Positions 25,966 through 38,700 of a stretch of DNA of 64,000 nucleotides are shown here, piece by piece; positions within the stretch are counted from its first letter, which is position 1, and each line of letters opens with the position of its first letter. The stretch lies in assembly GCA_051294375.1 (NCBI GenBank), contig CM119266.1, forward strand, positions 12,700,081 to 12,764,080, in the 5' to 3' direction. A program made the translations under genes and the position numbers. Source of the stretch: Paraspadella gotoi. Lineage: Eukaryota; Chaetognatha. The notes under the pieces are model-generated. The model ran no database searches. It was not told the origin of the DNA and saw only the letters and a list, made by a program, of their open reading frames with translations.

Positions 25966-26540
25966 ATGTGGTTAGCGGCGTGGTCGACTATTTTCATGAC
26001 GCTGACGACCAATGGGTTCATTGTCGCCGCAATGGAACGGCGTCACTTTGGCGTCGCCAACGAATGGAACCGTTTCAGCGCAATAGTATCCAGTCTTGCG
26101 GATAGCGTCGATCAACATTCATCAAGGAGAGGTGATTGACGAGGGGTGAAACGATTCCATTTAACAACTTTTCGTATTTTTATACTTATAGTTATACTAG
26201 CTTGTTAAATTACATTAAATTCAATTAAAAGGCCGTTTTGGGTTACTTTTACTTTCGCCGACCGGGGTTTGGAAAGGGTTAGGGTTAAAGATGATTTAGG
26301 GGTAGTTTAGAGTTAGGGGTGGTTAAGGTTAAAAGGGTTTAGGGCTAGAGTAATTAAGTAATATTTTTTTAATTTTTTTTTAAATAAATATTTTTTTATA
26401 TTATTTTCTTTTTTTTCGTTGCTAAGTAAATATTGATAAAGGTTTAACGTTTTGCTAATACAACGATTTTTTTATTGTTAAGAGTTAAGAGAGTCGAAAC
26501 ATGTACTCTTTGTGAGTTTAGAAAAGAAGTGAAACTTTTT

Positions 26541-26604
<64 letters not shown>

Positions 26605-28626
26605 TGAGAGAGAGAGAGAAATAATAAAGATACATTTTTGCAATGTAAAACAAAGATAAAAAGTTTGAAAAACTAACATTGGTGAAATTTAACATTTAAC
26701 TAGTATCGCATCAAAATATTTATTGAAAAAGGTTTAACGTTTTGCCTATACAACGATTTTTTTATTGTTAAGAATTAAGAGAGTCGAAACATGTACTCTT
26801 AACAATAAAAAAATCGTTTTTCAAAAGCCGCCAAAACCGCGGTCGGTGAAAGTAAAATTTAGCCCGAGTTTTTTTCTTTTTTGTCTTTCGTAATGATTTC
26901 CCTCAAGGCATTAAATTCTTCAATAATCTTCGCAGGGCTTCGCCTCATGGGTCTAACGCAGATTAAAAGCTCCAATATGATGTACGGAAAGTACTACTAC
27001 ATCAACGGTGCTATTCCCTTCATGCTTGAAATTTTGTCTCAGGTTCAAGAAACACAGCTTCGTCTCTCGCCCACGCTTTCGTAGTTCCGACAAGGAAACG
27101 CCGTTCCATCGATTGGAACCAAACGACAAAAGATGACGAGAAACGACATCGAGAAAAACAGCGCAAAGACAAAAACGGAAAAGGAAAGACGAAACAAAAG
27201 ATAACGCGAGAAAAAACGGAACAAACTGGAAGGGTCGTCGATAGAGCGCGCCATCTGAGCGCGGCTTTGCGAAGCGGACACACTTGTTCGAAACCCATAA
27301 AACAAAATATCATCGACATGCGGCAACTCGTGGCTAACATCAGAGCGACGACGAAAAGAGCAGAGGGAGCTGTCGCCGAGATGGAAAAGTGAGCACTATT
27401 TGAATTCGCAATTAATTAAAAATATTCTAAGGTTAATCAGTATTTTTTATTCCCTTCCATCTCCCAAAAAAAAGCAACATAAAATCGGTTACGAAGTTTC
27501 GCGAAAATGTTGCCGACTGCCAAAAATGCGAACAAAAGAGCAAACGGTAATACTCGAGGTGAATTTCGATGGAAACTGAGATGGTGAGAAAATACAAGTA
27601 TTTATAATATTTTTCCCACGTAATTTTAAGGTGGGACATATCGAACTCGATATCAGCCGACACTCCAAGCGTCGAACTCGATGTGCCACCGTGCCCGCGC
27701 CAGTTCCGTCCCGCGGCGCCGCTACCGCCGCAAATGATTCTCCCTATCAATGACCTCTATGGAAAAAAGGCAAATGATCTCTTTTTGTCGTTAATGATAC
27801 TAAAAATAACTATTTTCGGAACATTCCGCAGTCAAAAAACGTCTGTCCCGATATGTTCACTCGGCGTGAGAATTTGGGAGGCTGCTTCAAATTTGTTCCG
27901 ATCCCGATGACGTGGGCCAAGGCTCAGCAGTATTGCCTCGTGAGCGGCGCAAATTTGGCTAGCGTCGATTCCATGCAGGTATCGCCAAAACAAACAAAAA
28001 ATGATTTCACACGAGAAAATACAAAATTTTCAACGTCGTTTTCCAGAAAAATGAATTTTTAAAAACCGGCATCATGATGCTTAACGATGATCTCAAATCA
28101 ATGCCCCGTCATGTATCTACTGGTAAGCGGAAGATACAAATAACTTAAAAATGGACTAAAATATTTATTCCCGCCCCCCTCCCCCTATTTATCCTTTATA
28201 AGGCAATCGAATCAGTTGGTGGTTAGGAGCAACCGATCAACACATCGAGGGAATTTGGTTATCGGTAAGATAATTAAGATTAGCCATTAGGCTTGACGAG
28301 AATACTTTATTAGTGATTGGAAAAATGTCGCATTGCAATATCATAACATTGACTGATTTAGGTTGACGGAAAAGAACTGCGTAGCATCGACTGGTCAAAG
28401 GGAGAACCGAATAACGCGGCGGGCGGAGAACATTGCCTAACTTTTTGGACCCCGCACAGGTTCGATTAGCTGCTTCGTATGAAACCATTTCGAGTATTGA
28501 CTATTGTAGCAATTTTTTTTACATCCGTTTGACAGAAAACTACACGAGCCCGTACCTATCCACTGGAACGACTACGATTGTGAAAAAGAGGCAAAATTTG
28601 TGTGCGAGTTTCGGCTAGAATTATGA
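25966..28626 (+). CDS. Secreted C-type lectin
   Basis: Nine exons (25966-26131, 27043-27388, 27475-27546, 27631-27769, 27832-27978, 28047-28122, 28203-28264, 28362-28459, 28536-28626) give a phase-consistent 398-residue protein. The start is followed by a hydrophobic signal peptide (MWLAAWSTIFMTLTT). Residues 56-170 are polar and strongly basic (lysine-rich). Residues about 245-398 are a long-form C-type lectin domain with the expected cysteines, the WWLG core, an EPN motif (mannose-type Ca2+ site in known lectins) and the WND motif near the C-terminus. The protein is likely secreted and binds mannose/GlcNAc-type sugars in recognition or adhesion; this is inferred from motifs. The intron after 27769 needs a GC donor (AAG|GCAAAT), since a GT alternative breaks the frame. 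It is the only plus-strand gene and converges on the TARBP2-like gene. An acceptor-like site lies 35 nt before the ATG. Confidence 0.85.
26238..26866. mobile_element. TIR-bounded MITE-like element in lectin intron 1
   Basis: Imperfect terminal inverted repeats of about 33-35 nt (26238-26272 and 26832-26866; shared core TTTTACTTTCRCCGACCG) bound a 629-bp insert. The insert has no transposase frame. Inside are degenerate TTAGGG-like repeats (26275-26345), a direct repeat of about 80 nt (26431-26510 and 26721-26800), a (GA)n tract (26541-26620) and a hairpin with 21-nt arms (26752-26772 and 26798-26818). Confidence 0.55.
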
Positions 28627-29367
28627 CATTTTACGTATAATTATAAACCTTATTGAACCTTACGAATATATCTACATACAAAATTGTTGAACCTCCGTTC
28701 TTTCTCTATAACGAATATTTTTATTACAAAAGTAAATTCAGTTGACGACATTTATTTTCCTTAAATAGCGATAAAACAGAGTTAACACAAAAATTACAAA
28801 CATTTTTCACAGAAAAATATAACGTTAAAATATGTAAACTAACAAAGACTAGTCATGGTCATTGATCAGGAGAAAAAACTGAAATAATCGCCCAGAGGTA
28901 AACGGGGTAAAAATTAATGAAATAAAAGTTCATGAATTCAAAACAAATTTACATAAACCTTCAAATGGATTATTTTAAAATATGAATAATTGATGAAAAC
29001 TTTTTAACACAGATAAAACGAAATCAAAGTCTAAACTTAAGGAGAGTACTATTGGGTCTGAGTAGTGCCGAGGAGCTCAAAAAGACGGATTTCAACCCTA
29101 AGGGTGTACTAAACATTTTCTTGTGAACTTTTCTGTGTAAATAGATTCATGTTACGACGAAGAACGACTGTACTAAATAAGGTTAGACGCGTGCGATTCG
29201 ACGAGGGAAGTCGGGGGACGGGGAATAACAAATACCGTAACAACGCACAGACTAATGCAATTCACAACGTATTGTGGGAGTAGAGATCAATGTTCACTAC
29301 GACGAGCGCAGGGGGGAAAGAGACGAGGTTTGACAGAAGATACGAGTCGTTAAGTTTCCCTATGAAA
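28627..29367. other. Convergent intergenic region (lectin / TARBP2-like)
   Basis: About 740 bp between the stop codons of two convergent genes, so it holds both 3' ends. An AATAAA-type signal is visible on the minus strand near 28,755-28,760 for the TARBP2-like transcript. No other gene seen. Confidence 0.5.
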
Positions 29368-30756
29368 TCATGCTCCCGCGTTGCCAGTGCACAGAGTCTT
29401 CAGGTAACTGACTGCGTTTTGGGCCGCCTGCATGTGGGCGAGGTCCTTGGTGGCGCCGAGACCGTGGCACACTGCCACCGGCATCGTCGACAATTGAACG
29501 ATGCATTGATGACGTCCGCAAGTCGACATCTCGGGGAGATCGACGTAGCTGTTAATCAGTGGAATTTAATTAAACCGATTGATACAATACAACAGATGTT
29601 AAGCTTTCTTCCTCTACTCACGTGACTTCGAATCCGTGCGTCTCAGCGACAGTCTGAAGGACTTGGATGAAGTTGGTCACGGCCGACGACGACTTCTTGC
29701 CCTTGTTGGCCTTGACCTTGTTGGCCAGGGCGACGGTGGCCGGGGTAGGGTTGACGCCCATCAAGCCCTGCAGAGCCAGGTCGCCACCGCTGATAGGTGG
29801 CAGCTGAGACGCCGCCTCTTTTTTCTTCTCCTCTCGCATGATGGCGTAGTAGGAAGTCTTGATCTGTTCTGCGTCGACTTCCTCGCCTTTAAACAGAGAA
29901 CAAAAAAAGAAATTGGAAAAGTAGGCGACCAAAAAGCGATTTACCGAATCAAAACTTCGCTTACCGGCCGCATCGGCGTCCTCCAACTTGGCGGCCTCCA
30001 GCTCCAGCTTTTTCAGCATGTTGTAGGCGGCGGCGCGCTTGGCGTTTTTCTTCGACTTCCCGACCCCGGTGTCTTGAAGTTTGCCCAAATGAACGATGCA
30101 GACGAACTCGCTACAAATTGACGAATAAGACGAAAATGAAATTTACATATAAGACTAACTGAGAATCAATTTTAGCTTACCGACAATGAGGCGGCCCCTG
30201 CTCAGATATGAACTCGTAGATGGGAGGTCGCAGTAGTTTCTTTTGTGTGAATTCTTGTAGCCCCTTTACATTAGGAAACAGACGTCAGGAAAAAATGCGA
30301 TAATTGATCTCAGACGCAATTAACTCACCCCAACAGGATTTCCCGGGACGTCGTCGTCGTCGGGGTCAGTGACGACCCCCGAAGACGGCACCTCGATCTT
30401 GCACGCTTTGGCGAAAATTTCCGTGACCGCCATGTCTTGACCTAATCCAGAATCAGACCCTAAAAGGAATGCCATTCTCACTGAAAATTCTTAACGATTC
30501 TCAAAGTCGCTCACCCTGGATAACCTCACCCGCGGCGCTGGCGACGACCTGGCGTATCCGTTCCAGCGCCTCTTGGGCCGCCGAGTGCTTGGCCTTTTTC
30601 TTGGAGGGCCCCTTTCCCTGCGCCACGATCTCGCCGACCACGACGCGATACACGAAAACGGGCTCGTGGGACTGCCCCTCGTTGGCCACTAGGTCGTAGG
30701 TCGGCGTCATGCCACGTGGGCGCAGAATTCCTGAGAGAGGCAAAAGATGTGTGTGT

Positions 30757-30794
<38 letters not shown>

Positions 30795-30958
30795 GAGAGA
30801 GAAAAAGGGAGAGAGAGATGAGAGAGAGAGAGAGAGAGAGAGACCCACAAAGAGGCTCTCACCTGCAACGCAGAGATTGGCGTTTTGGTCGGCATTGGGA
30901 TCATGGATGTCGACGGCGCCGACGACACGGAAGCTTCGGACGATGAAATCGTCATCAT
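29368..30958 (-). CDS. TARBP2: TARBP2/PRKRA-like double-stranded RNA-binding protein
   Basis: Seven exons (30863-30958, 30515-30730, 30329-30459, 30181-30263, 29965-30110, 29622-29886, 29368-29548) encode about 372 residues, against 366 in human TARBP2. Three dsRNA-binding domains are visible. The first starts TPISALQ and includes GPSKKKAKHSAA. The second starts NPVG and includes VGKSKKNAKRAAA. The third is the divergent type that ends with a CHG...AAQNAVSYLK segment, which in TARBP2/PRKRA contacts Dicer. The known family role is to load small RNAs into RISC with Dicer in the cytoplasm. The exon lengths sum to 1,118, one base short of a whole frame. The break lies just inside exon 2 (about 30,722): E-F of the conserved LQEF and the downstream RGMTPTYDL are in different frames. 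A (GA)n tract fills intron 1. It could be orthologous to either TARBP2 or PRKRA. Confidence 0.88.
30757..30842. repeat. (GA)n microsatellite in intron 1 of the TARBP2-like gene
   Basis: GA dinucleotide run filling most of a 132-bp intron. The minus-strand S/L-rich frames over it are artefacts. Confidence 0.9.
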
Positions 30959-31230
30959 GTTGGGAAAGTTGTTTATTTTACTACTGATTAAATATAAATA
31001 ACAATGTGAGACAAACATTAAAAGTGAAAAAATCAATATAACAATACAATAGAAAACATAACCATTCACATAAGACAAGTAATGTAAAGCAACCAAAAAT
31101 ACTGACCGGTGCACCAAAAAGCGGTATATCTAGTTTTGTCTTGCTAGTCTCTTTTTTGATCGTTAGTCTTTTCGCAGAAATTATCACAAAAAACGCATTT
31201 AATAATACTGCTTTTGATTTCCATTTTCGC

Positions 31231-33361
31231 TCATGTCTCCGTCCATTCCTTGTCACAAAATCCCGGTCCGGCAATTGGAGCAGCGGGAATTCCACGATGA
31301 ATGAGGCGACACTGCATCTCGAAGACGCGCGAAGCGACGCTCTTGAAGTCCTTCGTCTCCTTGGAGCTCCAAAGACGCTCGGCAACGATAAACGCATTGG
31401 GCCAAGTATTGGACAAAACGTTGGAACTGTCCGCAAATTCACCCCACATGCAGGCTTCGAAGAAAAAAAAGTTTAGAAAAACTAGCTTGGCAACTGAATA
31501 AACATCGTCATTCGGAAGCGTATTATGGAATCAGCGCTTATTTCTAACCTTCGCCTCCGACCACGAGATCCTTTTGACGCTGGGTTCCGTTGAAATCCTG
31601 TGGGTCGATCATGTAGTAATGTTGAATGGGATCCCATCCGGCCTGGTTCGGATGTAAACTGATGTACCAGGAAGACGAGAGAATAGTTTTGTAACCTAGA
31701 GGTCAATATCGGTGACAAAAATACGTTATTCGGCAATCGACAAACAAAAGATGCTCAATTGCTCATGATGTTGAAAACCTTGAGACGTAATGTTCTTTAC
31801 GAAATCTTTCCATCCGTTTGGGTCGCCTAACCAAACGTGAATATAAGTATTTGGGTCGGGTTTGACGCCGTTAAGCAGCGGATCTTGCCAGATGATGTAT
31901 CTAACCAAATGATAGGTGAAGTATAAGTTCATAAGCATGATTTACAAAAGCAAAAAATATCTTACTTCATTCCCAGACTAGATACGATGTCCAAAAGAGT
32001 GCTCATATAGTAATTTTCCAATTGCCCGTAAGTGGTGATATTTTTCTTTTGCATAAATTTCTTGACGAAGGGATTGCTCTGCCAGCAACCAAATGAGACC
32101 TCGTCGCCTCCCAAGTGAATGTATTTGTCGGGAAAGACTTTCTTCCATTCTTCGGCCAACTTTTTCAGGATTTCAAAAGAGGAGCTCTTCGTGGGATCCA
32201 CCGGGCCGAGAGATCCGTCCGGAGATCCTCCGCTGTAGCAGCGGGTCAATAATTGCGGCAGTCCGCGCCCCCAAGAAAGACTGTGACCTGAAGACAAACT
32301 TCTGTAAGCAAATGATGCATATGGAAAAAGGAGAAGAATGGCCGAGCTATACCTGGGGTATCAAACTCCGGTATAACTCGAATGCCCCTGAGACGAGCAT
32401 ATTCGATTAACTCGGCAATGTCTTCCTATAAATTAAATGAAGCACATATAGGATCAGATAGAAAAATTACTCCACAGTCCACAACATTAAAACATTAGCG
32501 CTTAAAATACCTGCGAATAAACATGCGATGGACTGAAGGCACCTTTTTCTGTCATGTTTGGAAAAGTGGTGCTCGCGTAAGGAAACGATTCATCGTCAAC
32601 GATGTGCCAATGAAAAACGTTCAGCTTCGCATAGGACATGGCGTCAAGATTGCGCATAAGAACGTTCTAAAATAAATCGAACAACTTTTAGTTGATAAAA
32701 CCGTCACACTTAAAGGCCAATCGAACGGCAAACACCACGAACTTGCCTTGGTCAAAAAATGGCGTCCGGTGTCCAACAGCAATCCCCGATGAGTGAATCG
32801 GGGATGATCATATATGAGCGTGGCCGTCGTTTGCAAGCATTTGCTCGTCGGGTCTCGATAAACGAGTTGACTGAATGTCTCCAGGCCTCTCAACGCGCCC
32901 CAAACCTCGCGAGCTCGGATTAATGCTACGGAAGGCGACACATTCAAGTAATAACTCTCGTCAGAGACGTCAGTTGGATAGATCCCGCCGTCGCACGGCG
33001 TGTCGATCTCGATGAGCAGCTTTCGAAGAACGATGGATCTCGCTTCGCATTCAAGCGGGGTTTTAAGACCGGGCGATCCCGGCAACGGCCATCCACCGCC
33101 GGCAGATTCTCCAGTTAAGATGAGAGGAAAGTAGCGCGCAATAGCGGCCGAGAGAATATCGCAATTGAGACCAATGGGAGCGATTTGGAATTGGTAAGGG
33201 AGAAGAGTGATGGGTCCTTCGTCATCCGTGACCTCCATAGACTGCGGCTGAGGAATCGGACGGCCTCGAGTGGCGCGAATCGGATACCAGCCCAAGTGGG
33301 TGCGAGTGTGGGAGGTCGAAATGGCGACGAAGCCAAGGAGAAGAAAAGCCCGAAACCACAT
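31231..33361 (-). CDS. HEXA/HEXB-like: Lysosomal beta-hexosaminidase (GH20)
   Basis: Seven exons (32747-33361, 32511-32666, 32353-32425, 31966-32287, 31779-31900, 31549-31695, 31231-31454) give 552 residues, between human HEXA (529) and HEXB (556). It has an N-terminal signal peptide ([17 protein letters not shown]), a GH20b-type N-domain, then the TIM barrel with [22 protein letters not shown], the catalytic HLGGDE (Asp343-Glu344), GGEACMWGE and AERLWS. The known role is removal of terminal GlcNAc/GalNAc from glycoconjugates and gangliosides in the lysosome, with substrate-assisted catalysis. Intron 1 has a GC donor (AAG|GCAAGT): the nearby GT would break the frame between HFLTK and NVLMRN. 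An acceptor-like TTTTTTAG ends 18 nt before the ATG, and the HTRA2 stop is only 191 bp upstream. Alpha or beta subunit type cannot be assigned. Confidence 0.93.
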
Positions 33362-33552
33362 AATGGCTAAATTAATAAACTAAAAAACGTAAAAGTATAA
33401 TTCGTAAAAACGGAACATTTTTTAAGTACGCGCCACCAGGAAAAAAATGGTGTATTTTCCACAAAGTAACAATATTAAAGTTTCGTTGAAGGCAGACTAT
33501 CACAGTTTTGATGGTCAGTCAATCGTAATATTAAAACGACGAGCTTTTTTTG

Positions 33553-35617
<2,065 letters not shown>

Positions 35618-35743
35618 TGCCCTTTTTTCGCCTCGACAAGAAAATCACTCGCTAAAACAAAAACAAATCCTCGTAAAATGACGTAAAATAGTAACACTGG
35701 AAGAACCGTTGAGTTTATAACAATAACATGGCATGCCACCCAG

Positions 35744-38700
35744 TCACGGCGTNNNNNNNNNNGACGAAGTGAATATTTGTTGCAACGCTTTAGGCAAATC
35801 CTTCGTGTCCATGCAGACAAAGGCCCTGCCGGCGGGCAGTCGCTGCTGCAGGAGGTAGGCTTGGTCTCCGAGGGAACCGATGAAGACGGCGAAGGCGTTG
35901 ACCTTCGGGTCGGAAGTGAGGATTCGTCCAAACTCTGCGTGCGAGATCCCGTAGCGACTAAAATTGGCATCGGAGAGGACGATGACGAAATATTCGTCGG
36001 CCTCGTCGAAAGCGGCGCCCGAATTACCGGCGCTGGCTACGGTGGAGAAGGGTTCGGTCACGGAATCGATGGCGTGTTTGGTTGCAGGAAGAGTGTAGTC
36101 GCCCGAGAGGCAAAATTGCGAGTGAGCGTGCATCGTTTTTAGGACTTCCAATCGGTCCTTGGCGTGCTTGGGTGGAGAATCGGGAGATACAAAATTTATG
36201 TCGTAGCCCTCGCCCGAGTGGCCGACGACGTCGTAGCAGATCTTCTGCTCGTAACTCTCCAACGCCTCCATCAGCATCAAGATGGCCTCCATCTCGCGAT
36301 CGAGACGCCCGTCGACACCGTTGAATCGGTACATACTACCCGAGACATCGACGACGAGCTTGAGGCGTTTAGGCTTTTCCTGTGGAGTGCCGGGCTCCGG
36401 ATCATGTTCTCCGCGCCGTTTGTAGATGGCCTTTTCGCCCGTGAGGCCTTCGACCAACTTGCTCTCATCCAGGTCGCCGTAGGCCTGATGCTTCAACCAC
36501 TGCCGCTCTTTGCCCTTCGCGTGCAGCGATTCCAAAATGTTGCGCAGATGTGTCACTTGTTTTCTGTTAGATTTTTAGGAAAATCAAATTCATTAGCCTA
36601 CTTTGGGTGTGATAAAATAAGGGAAATATGAAAATGCAAATATTAATTTTAACCTGATGGGGCCGGAAAATTCCTCATATTGTTCAGCATCGTAGGCCGA
36701 CATCTGGATTTCCTTAAGCCTTTCTCGAAACGCCTTCTCCGCCATCTCTCTCGCGGCGATCTTAACTTCCTCCGGAACGGCTTCTTTCTCCGCGTCAGAC
36801 AACTGGTGCACTTGATGCCCTGAATTAAGTATATATGATCAATCGTCGTACTTATACGTTTAATACATCATCTGCTTCTTTCTCTCTATACCCGAGTCCA
36901 ATCTGAATGGTCCTCCTTTTCCCCCCAGTCCAGCCGTGTCTCGGCCTCCTGATCCACCGGCCCAAGTGTTTCCACCGACGTGCGCCTCGTTCTTCTCGTC
37001 AAACTTGCCGATCTTCGGCCCCGTCGCGTCTTTACCGCTGTCGCGGAAGAGTAGCTCCAGCTTTTCAGCGTCACCGGCGCCGATCATCTTGCGCCAATTC
37101 TCCAGCGACTGCGTCAGGGATCGCGTCGACGTCTCCCAAAGACGGACGGAGCCGCCAGCGTCGACGGTGACGACAGTGTCGCGGTCAGGCATCGATGACA
37201 TGACCAGATGGACGTCGGACACTGAGGAGAGCCAATGCATGAAGGAGGACATGCGCTCCACGGGCGGGACGGGGATGTAGGTGAGTTTCTTGTCGGCGAC
37301 GTGGACAACCTCGAGAAAGCCTGCGACCTTGCCGGGCTCCTTTACATTTCGAGGACCGAAGGCTGAGGAAGAATTGTCGGATCCATAGGCTTCCTTAAGC
37401 GGGACCAAGGATTTGGGAATGGCGCGGACGACCTAGTAAGGAAAAAAGGACCAAGTTAAAATTTTTCACACTTTTTTGTTTATAGCGAATGATTACCAAA
37501 GCCGAGTCAGGCAGAACGACCGTCGGTCTGTTGTCCATATGGACGCTGTTAAACGAATCCAAAATCGAGCTGTCAATCTCTGGTCGAGGCCAAGAATAGA
37601 TATCCGAGGTCATGAGTTCGGGAAAACCGAGCGCTACCGACGCCAACGCATTTTCGGCGTTGGTCGAAGCGATGAGACGATTCGGGCAGGAAATCTTAGA
37701 ATCGAGTGATTTAGAGAGAAGCTCGTCTGTCAATCCCGTCGCGGAGATGCACGATATCGAGGGAGAAGCCGAACTGAAAAATCAATTTACTTATTATGAA
37801 ATATAGAATGAGTTATGTATTTATGTGTTTATGTAAATTTTTTATATAGTTCTTTAATCTTTAGTTAATATTTAATTGTAAAATTTTTTTTTGTTAAAAA
37901 TGCGTTTTTAACAGAAAAATGACGGACTCAAATCCGGTGGCCCAATGGTTTAACGTAACTTTTGTCTTTTACTCTCCTTTAAAACGATTTCAACAACTTG
38001 TCATCATCTCTTGTTCTTTGAGAAAAAAAAACTGTTTCGTTTTAACTCTATTTTAGGTGTTAAGTTGACAAAAAAAATAAAACCTTACTCTGCCGACAAT
38101 TCTTGTAGTCCGTAAGAAGACGGAATGCCCAAAGGACCTAACGCATCCGCCGTGACCAAAAAACAGCTTCCGTTTTCGGCGTCGTTGGCGACAAAGGCAA
38201 AACCCTCCTCCTCTGGGGAGACGATTTTCACGTTGACAACGCCGAAGGGCAATTGAATCCTGTGCGCGAAATTTGGTTTCGCGAAACGCAACACATCGAC
38301 GTACGACTCTCCGTCCTGATAAAAAGCCAACAGTCCGCCGTGCTCTTCCATGGAGGAAAAATCGGAAACCATTCTGTGCCGTGTCTTGTCAGCGCGGGCC
38401 AAGCGGCCGCCAGATCCCATCGTGGATTTTCGAATGGCGTTTGAGGCGCGGGCGATCACCGATTGATCCAACATCATCACCTTGGTCACGTCGCCCGTCG
38501 CGGGTGTCACGTAATGAACGGCTCCAGTTACTTCTTCGTGAACGACCACGGATTCTCGGTAAGGGACAGGAAGCCCGGCGAGGCGCGCCCGAGGTTTGAA
38601 CGCGCTGAGGTTGCGTGGGAAAAAGTCCCAAAGGTCGGTACAGTGAATCGTCGCGGCGCTGAGGTCCGATGTCATGACGGAAATTGGATTTACGGCCGCT

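Noticed and set aside
26270-26350. Interstitial telomere
   Set aside because: The TTAGGG-like units are few, irregular and internal to a TIR-bounded insert, so a telomere relic is not supported.
26881-27084. Plus-strand 67-residue frame as the lectin start
   Set aside because: It ends in a stop in a different frame from exon 2; the signal-peptide exon at 25966-26131 joins exon 2 (27043) in phase.
35777-36631. Plus-strand frames opposite the VWA8 VWA domain
   Set aside because: Antisense shadows of a strongly conserved coding exon; no homology of their own.
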